Assembly: GCA_032718475.1 (NCBI GenBank)
Contig: JAUCBJ010009154.1
Span: 55,503-119,502, forward strand
DNA length: 64,000 nt
Direction of reading: 5' to 3'
DNA from: Nemertoderma westbladi
Taxonomy: Eukaryota; Xenacoelomorpha; Nemertodermatida; Nemertodermatidae
This document shows, in pieces, positions 10,993 to 20,077 of this stretch (within the stretch, counting starts at the first letter, position 1; the number at the start of each line of letters is the position of its first letter). A program made the translations under genes and the position numbers. The notes under the pieces are model-generated. The model searched no databases and was not told the origin of the DNA. It saw nothing but the letters and a program-made list of their open reading frames with translations.

Positions 10993-11686
10993 TTAGTATT
11001 CCATGCCTATAGCCCATCTAAACCCATCTATGATAATGGACAGCTCTCAATGGAAGGAAGTTAAAACCAAAACAATAAATGCTGGTTAAAGTTTTTTTTT
11101 GGTGCAATGAGAGCGGTAATTTGCGCAGACTTTTCCCTGAATAGGATTCAAGTGAGTCCAACATAGTCAAGTCAATCTTGGGCCGCAACCCAAAACTAAT
11201 TGGCAATTAATCCGAACAAAATAGTTTTCTTTCTACATTGTCTTGCTAAGTCTAGTCACCAATTTAGTTTCCAGAATAATTTAAATTACTCTAATCATTA
11301 ATTAATTAATAATTTTTATTATCATTTTGGCTGGTTGGCCGTACTATAATATATGAAGCTTATTTATAAAAATGTTCTACTAAACGAGGCAATTTAACCC
11401 AACCCATGAGATTTCTCGGCCTCAAAATCCTCGTTACAAAAAATAGAATAAACTATAATAATGTTTATGCGGTTATTAATTTACTTTAATTTTTCCGCCA
11501 TATATCCGAGTTACGCTTTGAGCTAAGAATCTCATAAACTTATAATATACATAATTTGCATCCCTTTCTATCCTGTAGAGTTATAATATATTTTCAACAT
11601 AAACTATTATAATTACATTGACTATTTAGTTTAATTTCTTTATTATTTCCCAAATTAATTGTTTTACTTTACTTTTAATTTTATGA
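10993..11686. other. AT-rich DNA, probably the intron before the last docking-protein exon
   Basis: Strongly AT-rich with stretches such as ATTAATTAATTAAT near 11300 and no credible exon. It ends in the polypyrimidine tract and AG at 11687-11703, consistent with the 3' part of an intron on the + strand. Confidence 0.55.
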
Positions 11687-11703
11687 TTTTCTTGCTGTTT
11701 CAG
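11687..11703 (+). other. Splice acceptor site (polypyrimidine tract plus AG)
   Basis: TTTTCTTGCTGTTTCAG is a textbook 3' splice site. It directly precedes the long open frame, which has no sensible ATG near its beginning. The exon starts at 11704. One base completes a split codon, and the frame then runs GGC GGT TTG TGT AAG. Confidence 0.85.
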
Positions 11704-12511
11704 CGGCGGTTTGTGTAAGCGGTCCAGTAAACCTTTCTACCACAACCAGTCTGGTCCGTCCCTTCCTATCCTACCAACCGGGTCATCGACCTCCAGCAGT
11801 CAGGCTGCTCGTCCAACAAATCACAACAACTCATCCACAACCAGCAGCCAATACAAAACCTCATCGTCAACCAGCGAGAAATTCCGCCAATCATCCTCTC
11901 GTTACGGTATGAGTTCCGGCGTCCCCCCCAGAACCGTCAGCCCATCGCATAGCAACGGCCACAACAAAGCCTCCCATAACTACATGAACCTTCCGTGTTC
12001 GCCCTCCAGCGGCGGCACGGGGAACACGCGGTCTAACCGCTCCGTTTATGGGACAACCAACTCTCAGGACTACGTGCCCATGAGTTACCCAGAGCGCCCG
12101 GGCAAACAACGACGTCACCATCATCACCTGGCGGAGCAACCCGGTACCACCGTCTCGTCGCACTCGTCCACGGCCCCTAACGGTTCTCGCTACGCTCGGT
12201 CTCCCCGCGCGAACACCGCTCCCATCTCTCCGACGACGGTTAACTACTCCGAGATGGACCTCGGGCCCTCGTCGTCCCGGACGCCCCCGGCTCACGGCGG
12301 GCCCCATGCGCCCCCCAGCGAAGAGAAACTCCTGTACGCGCAGATAGACCACGAGAAGTCCACGGCTCTGGCGCTCGCACTCGATATGCAGAATAAAATG
12401 CGACTTGCGCAGACAGCCGCCGTGGTTGCCGGGGAACGGAACCAGAGGGGCAGCGCCTCCAGCACAGAGTCTGCTGATAGGAAATCCAGCAAACGTTGGC
12501 CCTTCAAATAA
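11704..12511 (+). CDS. Terminal exon of a GAB/IRS-type docking (adaptor) protein, C-terminal tail
   Basis: About 268 codons from the splice acceptor to TAA at 12509-12511. The product is Ser/Thr/Pro-rich, apparently disordered, with a short His run, and is studded with tyrosine motifs. These are YMNL at 11981 (YxN, Grb2 SH2-type), DYVPM with Tyr at 12071 (YxxM, PI3-kinase p85-type), NYSEMDL with Tyr at 12245, and YAQIDHEKSTAL with Tyr at 12335. The order YxxM, then Y-x-acidic-hydrophobic-DL, then an SEEK-preceded YxxxD-x-EK-S/T-x-AL block and a late STES resembles the C terminus of GAB1/GAB2. There the last two tyrosines recruit SHP2. IRS, FRS2 and DOK proteins have related tails and remain possible. 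Such proteins act under the plasma membrane downstream of receptor tyrosine kinases. The expected N-terminal PH or PTB domain must lie in upstream exons that I could not find here. The exon is much more GC-rich than its flanks, and antisense open frames over it are shadows. Confidence 0.72.
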
Positions 12512-12571
12512 AGTCACCTTATACGACCCCCAAACGACTTTATACGACCAAACCTCCCACCTTCTACTGCT

Positions 12572-12577
12572 AATAAA
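12572..12577 (+). terminator. Candidate polyadenylation signal AATAAA (first)
   Basis: AATAAA lies 60 bases after the stop codon of the docking-protein exon, followed by T-rich DNA. It would give a very short 3' UTR. Confidence 0.45.
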
Positions 12578-12732
12578 TCTTGGATTTTTTTTGTATGATA
12601 TTTCGCCAAAACTGATCATTTTGGTCATATTAAACTTTTTAGTTGTATTTTTATGACTTTTCAAGTTGTGGGTTTTTGTATTGATACTTGTTTCAGTTTC
12701 GTGATTGAAAGTAATTTTACGTACTTTTATGT

Positions 12733-12738
12733 AATAAA
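12733..12738 (+). terminator. Candidate polyadenylation signal AATAAA (second)
   Basis: AATAAA about 220 bases after the stop codon, in a T-rich setting. A further AATAAA lies at 13014-13019. Which one is used cannot be told from sequence alone. Confidence 0.45.
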
Positions 12739-12739
12739 A

Positions 12740-13212
12740 TAACGCTAATTATTTATCGCAGAGCTTAACCATCTAAATATGCTGCATCACTGGTGGGTGA
12801 TAAATCTGTAATTAACTACAATATGCATGTGAAATACTATCTATCATGTAAATTGCGCGATTTTTAATATTGTTTCATTTATAATCTTTTATTGTCGAAT
12901 TTATTTTATTTGTTCAACATCCATTGACTGATTATCACAAAAAGTGGCCAAAATAACTTTTTTTTATAACTATCTCGTGTCATAGGCAAAATTATATTAC
13001 AATACTACTTTCAAATAAATATATGTGCCTGGAGAAGAAAGATATGCGCCTGGCGTTGTTAGAGCGAACTGATGTGAGAGCGCTGTGAAAGTTAGTCAAA
13101 ATGCGATGCAAAATGTGTCTGTGAACCGCGGGCTTAACGTGAAATCCAAAATTTAAATAAATGCTATCCGCTGAAAAATAGCTGCGTCATGAGTGGTTGC
13201 TACTTATATACG
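12740..13212. other. Non-coding DNA downstream of the docking-protein gene
   Basis: AT-rich with no open frame of interest. 13069-13097 superficially resembles a hammerhead ribozyme core but fails on inspection (see rejected items). Nothing else can be supported. Confidence 0.5.
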
Positions 13213-13266
13213 AAATATTCTGGAATATAGATAGTTTTCTATTATTTATAGTGTTCCAGAATATTT
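13213..13266. repeat. Perfect 13-bp inverted repeat with heat-shock-element-like arms
   Basis: AAATATTCTGGAA at 13213-13225 is the exact reverse complement of TTCCAGAATATTT at 13254-13266, with a 28-base loop. Each arm contains a TTCnnGAA dyad, the pattern of two opposed nGAAn units bound by HSF. No gene start is seen nearby, so a regulatory role is speculative and a simple cruciform or MITE end is as likely. Confidence 0.55.
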
Positions 13267-13283
13267 TGATATAAATATTCTGA

Positions 13284-13367
13284 TACAAATAGAACTACGT
13301 AGAACAAATAGAACTACGTAGAACAAATAGAACTACGTAGAACAAATAGAACTACGTAGAACAAATT
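13284..13367 (+). repeat. 19-bp minisatellite, four copies plus a partial
   Basis: The unit AACAAATAGAACTACGTAG repeats without variation after its first copy. It contains the palindrome CTACGTAG. No coding or RNA feature is attached. Confidence 0.9.
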
Positions 13368-13430
13368 AAAATAGTTTTCTATGACGATTTGTTACACATC
13401 TTCCGGAGATATCATACCCAAAGCCTTCGA

Positions 13431-13484
13431 GCAGCACGGTGCGCGAAACCTACCATTCGTGCTTCTCAGTATCATACGTGCTGC
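13431..13484. repeat. Short inverted repeat GCAGCACG/CGTGCTGC
   Basis: GCAGCACG at 13431-13438 and CGTGCTGC at 13477-13484 are exact reverse complements. Both are followed by GCGCGA-like sequence. Significance unknown. Confidence 0.4.
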
Positions 13485-13650
13485 GCGATGGCTCCACCCA
13501 ATAAACTTTTGAAAACATCCAAACGTTCGATACACTAATAAGTACCAAGTTTTGTCTAATTAAATACAATGACGTTGTTATTTGTACCGAAACACCAATA
13601 AAGTAATGAAGCCGAAATATGCGAAACGTTTTGGCGACTTTTTGTGAGAC

Positions 13651-13809
13651 TGAACCAATTTATATCACATTGTGGCATTGAGCCAATCTATATCCCATTG
13701 TGGCACTGAACCAATTTATATCCCATTGTGGCACTGAGCCAATCTCTGTCCTATTGCGGGACAGGGTCAGTCTCCGTCCCATTATGGAATTGAACCAATT
13801 ATGTCCCAT
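13651..13809 (+). repeat. 28-bp imperfect tandem repeat, about 5.6 copies
   Basis: Units begin at 13651, 13679, 13707, 13735, 13763 and 13791. The pattern is TGAACCAATTTATATC or TGAGCCAATCTATATC, then CCATTGTGGCAC. The fifth copy is the most diverged. The small open frame at 13700-13882 is just this repeat. Confidence 0.85.
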
Positions 13810-13935
13810 GTGTATTACTTATTCAATGATAATGTTCCCATTGGCTATGTTTTGTACAGTATATATATTAGTAATCAATTAGTAATATGTTGTGCTATTA
13901 TTGAATTTTGAATAATTGTCAATTTCCAATATAAA

Positions 13936-14005
13936 TTGCATAAATGAGTCCGCCATATTAACTTATCCTTTCTTTGCTATAAATGAGTCCGCCATATTAA
14001 CTTAA
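13936..14005 (+). repeat. Left edge of the large satellite array (about 1.8 monomers)
   Basis: Starting at TGCATAAATGAGTCC, the sequence matches the 39-bp monomer of the array that resumes at 16300. It is cut off after ATATTAACTTAA by the PLE. The array therefore begins here, and the retroelement sits inside its second monomer. Confidence 0.92.
13994..14005 (+). repeat. Candidate target-site duplication, left copy
   Basis: ATATTAACTTAA occurs here and again at 16300-16311. Removing 14006-16311 restores a continuous satellite monomer of the CTTAAATCC variant, which also occurs intact at 18011 and 19388. That strongly supports insertion of the PLE with a 12-bp duplication. Confidence 0.75.
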
Positions 14006-14049
14006 GAAAGATAGGTTCAACACTGGGGACTCCCCTTGTATCTAAAAAG
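14002..14049 (+). repeat. 48-bp inverted repeat, left arm (PLE end)
   Basis: All 48 bases are the exact reverse complement of 16201-16248. The segment contains AACACTGGGGACTCCCC. The outermost TTAA is shared with the satellite target sequence. PLEs are known for terminal repeats in direct or inverted orientation, often from partial neighbouring copies. Confidence 0.95.
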
Positions 14050-14065
14050 TTTAGGAGTTACTTTT

Positions 14066-15433
14066 ATGGCTCTCGACGTTGTCGACATGTATCCGTCGGT
14101 CGACCATGCTTTGGCCACCGACGCCATATCCTCATCGATAAAGGAGAACCCGGATTTAGTGGATATTTCGGGTTATACTTTGGAACAGATTAATGCGTTG
14201 CTTTATTTTGTAATTACTCATACCTATTTTAAAGCTTGTGGTAAATTCTATTTATTAATTAAAGGGTTGGGTATGGGGGGTCCAGCGGGTAAGTCTATTG
14301 CAGTACTGACGGTCCATCGTATACACGAGCATGTTGGGTTAATTACCCTGTTTGGTGCTATTTATTTTAAAACGTTTGTTGACGACGGGGAGGGGATTTT
14401 CAGTAAGGTTCTAACTTCGACCGAGAAAACAAACATAATTCAGCGATACAACGCGGGCAGTGAGGTTATATTTGGGAGGGATTCCATACAGTTTACAGTA
14501 GATTTCTCGCATGAGAAGTCCACATTTTTGGATTTGGACCTTTTTGTTAGTGGTATAGGTAGTGGTATTATCACGGGGGTGCACTTTAAACCCCTTTCCA
14601 ATAAATTACCGATTCCATACAGTAGTTACCACGACAATAGAGTTCTGGAGGGTGTGGTTAAAGGCCAAGTGAAAAGGTTCTGGAGATTGACTGGGGGGGG
14701 TGACCAGTTCATTGTAGCGAGGGATAGATACCTGACGGACTGTTGGGCTATGGGCTACCCCGTGGATTTTCTTAACGAGGTTAGAGGGGTGAGCAGTTGG
14801 GAGAAGGCGGAGGGGGTAGTACAGTACACTGGGGCGGATTACCGAAGGGTATTTCTGGCGGTGAGTGGCCCAACGAGATCAGCTCTGAAGGGTGTGATAA
14901 AGAAATATGGGGGCACGCTGGAGAAGTGGGGGTTGAACGTGGGTATGACAGCGAAGCGCGGATATAAATTGGAGAACATGCTAGTGAGAAAGCGGACTAA
15001 ACCAGAATGGAAAGGAAATAGACCGTGTGGGCGTCCCAGGTGTATGACCTGCCCCTGGATCGTGGATTGTGAAAGGACACCTTGGGGGGATAAGGTGCTG
15101 GGCGCGTTCGACTGTACCTCCTTCAACGTACTGTATTTCATTTCCTGTAAGGACCACCCGAGTGAGTTTTACATAGGACAGACGGAGCAGCGTATAAGAG
15201 AGAGAATGAATACCCATAGGTCAGTAATTAATGGATTTAGGACGCAGGTGGCCCCCGAATACAGTGAACACGACGAAGTGTTGTTGTGTGAGCATTTCAG
15301 GCAATGTGAGCTGTCCCAGCTGCGGGTGACAGTGTTTAGGGCATATAGGAGCGACAGCGATCGCATCCACGGCGAGGCTAATTACATACATAGGTGCGGA
15401 CCAACTTTGAACAAGAGTAAGCCAACAATATAG
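14066..15433 (+). CDS. PLE polyprotein fragment: reverse transcriptase plus GIY-YIG endonuclease
   Basis: 455 codons from the first ATG; the frame is open back to 14015, after a TAG. Canonical PLE proteins copy element RNA at a site nicked by the GIY-YIG domain. With this ATG as residue 1, RT motif A is ALDVVDMYPSVD (Asp 4). Motif B is GLGMGGPAGKSIAVL (67-81), an unusual form of the common MGxxLSPxLA. Motif C is FVDD (104-107). The FLDLDL block and the SSYHDNRVLEG block that follow are typical of PLEs. A Cys cluster, CGRPRCMTC (Cys 321, 326, 329, with Cys 335 nearby), precedes VLYFISC (355-361) and FYIGQT (Tyr 369), then RIRERMNTHR, and the likely catalytic Glu 437 in HGEANYIHRCG. RT motifs upstream of A are missing, so the protein is N-terminally truncated. 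No internal stop or frameshift is present, which suggests a young copy. GC content and codon use differ from the surrounding DNA. Confidence 0.9.
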   Translation: MALDVVDMYPSVDHALATDAISSSIKENPDLVDISGYTLEQINALLYFVITHTYFKACGKFYLLIKGLGMGGPAGKSIAVLTVHRIHEHVGLITLFGAIYFKTFVDDGEGIFSKVLTSTEKTNIIQRYNAGSEVIFGRDSIQFTVDFSHEKSTFLDLDLFVSGIGSGIITGVHFKPLSNKLPIPYSSYHDNRVLEGVVKGQVKRFWRLTGGGDQFIVARDRYLTDCWAMGYPVDFLNEVRGVSSWEKAEGVVQYTGADYRRVFLAVSGPTRSALKGVIKKYGGTLEKWGLNVGMTAKRGYKLENMLVRKRTKPEWKGNRPCGRPRCMTCPWIVDCERTPWGDKVLGAFDCTSFNVLYFISCKDHPSEFYIGQTEQRIRERMNTHRSVINGFRTQVAPEYSEHDEVLLCEHFRQCELSQLRVTVFRAYRSDSDRIHGEANYIHRCGPTLNKSKPTI

Positions 15434-15528
15434 GATCTCTACCTGAACGTGTGAACGGACGCAACCGGATTGCGTGTGGATATTTGTGTGGACGGCCATA
15501 CGCGTAGGCAGGTGGGTGTTTGTTGTGC

Positions 15529-15549
15529 GGGGGGGGGGGGGGGGGGGGG
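15529..15549 (+). repeat. Poly-G tract in PLE 3' region (first)
   Basis: About 21 guanines immediately after TTGTTGTGC. Confidence 0.8.
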
Positions 15550-15887
15550 CAGTCTGGGGGTGACATACCGGTACAGCAGTACTGGGTTATGAATCCTGAT
15601 GGTGGAGGGGTTTGGTAGACAGGTTTGTTTCTGTGTTCTGTATCGTCAGTCGGACTACTGCACGATCAGGCTTGAACTGGGCTAGGTGTGGGTCGTCGGC
15701 GCGGGGATTTGGGCAGTGGTGTAGGAGTAGGAGTCTGTAGCGACGATATGTCGGCGGTTATCAGGGTATAGGTGGGAGGGAATTGCGGGATGGGAATCGG
15801 CACTCTTACTGTACTGCAGTACCGGCATTGGTGCAGCAGTTCGGCACTAGGGGACGGGTTAGTTTAGTAAGGTAGGCGGTGTTGTGC

Positions 15888-15909
15888 GGGGGGGGGGGGG
15901 GGGGGGGGG
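15888..15909 (+). repeat. Poly-G tract in PLE 3' region (second)
   Basis: About 22 guanines after GTGTTGTGC, followed by TGGGG. It shares its left context with the first tract. Confidence 0.8.
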
Positions 15910-16200
15910 TGGGGTACAAGATTGATGTACATACGGGGTTATACAGTTAATATATATAGTTAATATTTAATGCAATGTCATCGATATTCTGCCACTTTAC
16001 ACTTTATAGGCCTACTATGTAAATGTTTACTAATTAGTATTTTTAGGTAGTTCTGCTACATACTATGTAAATAATAACGGTACCTAACTATAATTTAATT
16101 TGAATTTGATTTATGTAACGCAACATTTATGTAATTATTTCAAGTAACTGTATCGTCCTTGATAAGGAGACAAGATCTCGAAATCGATCGGAACAAATAT

Positions 16201-16248
16201 CTTTTTAGATACAAGGGGAGTCCCCAGTGTTGAACCTATCTTTCTTAA
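16201..16248 (-). repeat. 48-bp inverted repeat, right arm (PLE end)
   Basis: Exact reverse complement of 14002-14049. It is followed by 51 bases with no counterpart on the left, then by satellite. Confidence 0.95.
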
Positions 16249-16299
16249 CAATGTACCGAAATCCCCTTAAGTCGGCGTGTCGTTCTATTAAAACATTTG

Positions 16300-16311
16300 A
16301 TATTAACTTAA
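16300..16311 (+). repeat. Candidate target-site duplication, right copy
   Basis: ATATTAACTTAA, identical to 13994-14005, at the junction where the satellite resumes. Confidence 0.75.
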
Positions 16312-18010
16312 ATCCTTTCTTTGCTATAAATGAGTCCGCCATATTAACTTATCCTTTCTTTGCTATAAATGAGTCCGTCATATTAACTTATCCTATTCTT
16401 ATCTCTATAAATGAGTCCGCCATATTAACTTATCCTTTCTTTGCTATAAATGAGTCCGCCATATTAACTTATCCTTTCTTTGCTATAAATGAGTCCGCCA
16501 TATTAACTTATCCTATTCTTATCTCTATAAATGAGTCCGCCATATTAACTTATCCTTTCTTTGCTATAAATGAGTCCGCCATATTAACTTATCCTATTCT
16601 TATCTCTATAAATGAGTCCGCCATATTAACTTATCCTTTCTTTGCTATAAATGAGTCCGCCATATTAACTTATCCTATTCTTATCTCTATAAATGAGTCC
16701 GCCATATTAACTTATCCTATTCTTATCTCTATAAATGAGTCCGCCATATTAACTTATCCTTTCTTTGCTATAAATGAGTCCGCCATATTAACTTATCCTT
16801 TCTTTGCTATAAATGAGTCCGCCATATTAACTTATCCTTTCTTTGCTATAAATGAGTCCGCCATATTAACTTATCCTTTCTTTGCTATAAATGAGTCCGC
16901 CATATTAACTTATCCTTTCTTTGCTATAAATGAGTCCGCCATATTAACTTATCCTATTCTTATCTCTATAAATGAGTCCGCCATATTAACTTATCCTATT
17001 CTTATCTCTATAAATGAGTCCGCCATATTAACTTATCCTTTCTTTGCTATAAATGAGTCCGCCATATTAACTTATCCTTTCTTTGCTATAAATGAGTCCG
17101 CCATATTAACTTATCCTTTCTTTGCTATAAATGAGTCCGCCATATTAACTTATCCTTTCTTTGCTATAAATGAGTCCGCCATATTAACTTATCCTTTCTT
17201 TGCTATAAATGAGTCCGCCATATTAACTTATCCTTTCTTTGCTATAAATGAGTCCGCCATATTAACTTATCCTATTCTTATCTCTATAAATAAGTCCGCC
17301 ATATTAACTTATCCTTTCTTTGCTATAAATGAGTCCGCCATATTAACTTATCCTTTCGATCTTTATCCTTTCGTTCTCTATAAATGAGTCCGCCATATTA
17401 ACTTATCCTTTCGTTCTCTATAAATGAGTCCGCCATATTAACTTATCCTTTCTTTGCTATAAATGAGTCCGCCATATTAACTTATCCTTTCTTTGCTATA
17501 AATGAGTCCGCCATATTAACTTATCCTTTCTTTGCTATAAATGAGTCCGCCATATTAACTTATCCTATTCTTATCTCTATAAATGAGTCCGCCATATTAA
17601 CTTATCCTTTCTTTGCTATAAATGAGTCCGCCATATTAACTTATCCTTTCTTTGCTATAAATGAGTCCGCCATATTAACTTATCCTTTCTTTGCTATAAA
17701 TGAGTCCGCCATATTAACTTATCCTTTCTTTGCTATAAATGAGTCCGCCATATTAACTTATCCTTTCTTTGCTATAAATGAGTCCACCATATTAACTTAT
17801 CCTTTCGATCTTTATCCTTTCGTTCTCTATAAATGAGTCCGCCATATTAACTTATCCTTTCGTTCTCTATAAATGAGTCCGCCATATTAACTTATCCTTT
17901 CTTTGCTATAAATGAGTCCGCCATATTAACTTATCCTATTCTTATCTCTATAAATGAGTCCGCCATATTAACTTATCCTTTCTTTGCTATAAATGAGTCC
18001 GCCATATTAA

Positions 18011-20077
18011 CTTAAATCCTTTCTTTGCTATAAATGAGTCCGCCATATTAACTTATCCTTTCTTTGCTATAAATGAGTCCGCCATATTAACTTATCCTAT
18101 TCTTATCTCTATAAATGAGTCCGCCATATTAACTTATCCTTTCTTTGCTATAAATGAGTCCGCCATATTAACTTATCCTTTCTTTGCTATAAATGAGTCC
18201 GCCATATTAACTTATCCTATTCTTATCTCTATAAATGAGTCCGCCATATTAACTTATCCTTTCTTTGCTATAAATGAGTCCGCCATATTAACTTATCCTA
18301 TTCTTATCTCTATAAATGAGTCCGCCATATTAACTTATCCTATTCTTATCTCTATAAATGAGTCCGCCATATTAACTTATCCTTTCTTTGCTATAAATGA
18401 GTCCGCCATATTAACTTATCCTTTCTTTGCTATAAATGAGTCCGCCATATTAACTTATCCTTTCTTTGCTATAAATGAGTCCGCCATATTAACTTATCCT
18501 TTCTTTGCTATAAATGAGTCCGCCATATTAACTTATCCTTTCTTTGCTATAAATGAGTCCGCCATATTAACTTATCCTATTCTTATCTCTATAAATGAGT
18601 CCGCCATATTAACTTATCCTATTCTTATCTCTATAAATGAGTCCGCCATATTAACTTATCCTTTCGTTCTCTATAAATGAGTCCGCCATATTAACTTATC
18701 CTTTCTTTGCTATAAATGAGTCCGCCATATTAACTTATCCTATTCTTATCTCTATAAATGAGTCCGCCATATTAACTTATCCTTTCGTTCTCTATAAATG
18801 AGTCCGCCATATTAACTTATCCTTTCTTTGCTATAAATGAGTCCGCCATATTAACTTATCCTATTCTTATCTCTATAAATGAGTCCGCCATATTAACTTA
18901 TCCTTTCTTTGCTATAAATGAGTCCGCCATATTAACTTATCCTTTCTTTGCTATAAATGAGTCCGCCATATTAACTTATCCTTTCTTTGCTATAAATGAG
19001 TCCGTCATATTAACTTATCCTTTCTTTCCTATAAATGAGTCCGCCATATTAACTTATCCTTTCTTTGCTATAAATGAGTCCGCCATATTAACTTATCCTT
19101 TCGATCTTTATCCTTTCGTTCTCTATAAATGAGTCCGCCATATTAACTTATCCTTTCGTTCTCTATAAATGAGTCCGCCATATTAACTTATCCTTTCTTT
19201 GCTATAAATGAGTCCGCCATATTAACTTATCCTATTCTTATCTCTATAAATGAGTCCGCCATATTAACTTATCCTTTCTTTGCTATAAATGAGTCCGCCA
19301 TATTAACTTATCCTATTCTTATCTCTATAAATGAGTCCGCCATATTAACTTATCCTTTCTTTGCTATAAATGAGTCCGCCATATTAACTTAAATCCTTTC
19401 TTTGCTATAAATGAGTCCGCCATATTAACTTATCCTTTCTTTGCTATAAATGAGTCCGCCATATTAACTTATCCTATTCTTATCTCTATAAATGAGTCCG
19501 CCATATTAACTTATCCTTTCTTTGCTATAAATGAGTCCGCCATATTAACTTATCCTTTCTTTGCTATAAATGAGTCCGCCATATTAACTTATCCTATTCT
19601 TATCTCTATAAATGAGTCCGCCATATTAACTTATCCTTTCTTTGCTATAAATGAGTCCGCCATATTAACTTATCCTATTCTTATCTCTATAAATGAGTCC
19701 GCCATATTAACTTATCCTATTCTTATCTCTATAAATGAGTCCGCCATATTAACTTATCCTTTCTTTGCTATAAATGAGTCCGCCATATTAACTTATCCTT
19801 TCTTTGCTATAAATGAGTCCGCCATATTAACTTATCCTTTCTTTGCTATAAATGAGTCCGCCATATTAACTTATCCTTTCTTTGCTATAAATGAGTCCGC
19901 CATATTAACTTATCCTTTCTTTGCTATAAATGAGTCCGCCATATTAACTTATCCTATTCTTATCTCTATAAATGAGTCCGCCATATTAACTTATCCTATT
20001 CTTATCTCTATAAATGAGTCCGCCATATTAACTTATCCTTTCGTTCTCTATAAATGAGTCCGCCATATTAACTTATC
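18011..20077 (+). repeat. Higher-order duplication, 1377-bp offset
   Basis: The rare variant CTTAAATCCT occurs at 16307, 18011 and 19388. After 18011 and 19388 the order of 39- and 42-bp monomers is identical for about 17 units (roughly 690 bp), giving a 1377-bp period. The order after 16307 is similar but not identical. Confidence 0.75.

Larger units (their letters stand above)
15434..16200 (+). other. PLE 3' non-coding region
   Basis: G-rich on the + strand over its first 480 bases, then AT-rich. It holds poly-G tracts at 15529-15549 and 15888-15909, each directly preceded by GTTGTGC. A near-perfect inverted repeat pairs CCGGTACAGCAGTAC (15568-15582) with GTACTGCAGTACCGG (15811-15825) with one mismatch. 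Short antisense open frames at 15221-15566 are not supported as genes. No hammerhead ribozyme core was found by eye. Confidence 0.65.
14006..16299 (+). mobile_element. Penelope-like retroelement (PLE), 5'-truncated, inserted in satellite
   Basis: A 2.29-kb element bounded by the 12-bp direct repeat ATATTAACTTAA. It carries one long open frame with a reverse transcriptase core, a Cys-rich linker and a C-terminal GIY-YIG endonuclease, the domain order of canonical PLEs. A non-coding 3' region with two poly-G tracts follows. The 48-bp inverted repeats lie at 14002-14049 and 16201-16248, and beyond the right arm there are 51 further bases (16249-16299) before the satellite resumes. Read on the minus strand, 16201-16299 looks like an inverted fragment of the element extending further upstream than the left end does. 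The copy lacks the RT finger motifs, so it is probably unable to move by itself. Confidence 0.88.

Noticed and set aside
12405-12656. 83-codon + strand open frame overlapping the end of the docking-protein exon
   Set aside because: It lies in another frame of the exon and 3' UTR, with no domain and no splice evidence.
11891-12664. 257-codon minus-strand open frame over the docking-protein exon
   Set aside because: It is antisense to a well-supported exon with recognisable tyrosine motifs. Its Arg/Gly-rich product reflects the GC-rich exon composition.
13069-13097. Possible hammerhead core CTGATGTG...GAAA...GTC
   Set aside because: The base after CTGATG is T where A is needed, the putative stem II does not pair well, and stem III would be too short.
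14839-15566. Minus-strand open frames over and after the PLE coding region
   Set aside because: They are shadows of the RT/endonuclease frame or of the G-rich 3' region. No recognisable domain.
16227-17387. Long + strand open frame of 386 codons with repeated FFAINESAILTYP and ILISINESAILTYP
   Set aside because: It is made almost wholly of 39- and 42-bp satellite monomers, both multiples of three, and starts at a non-ATG codon in the PLE inverted repeat. It ends where the first 55-bp monomer shifts the frame. No independent coding signal.
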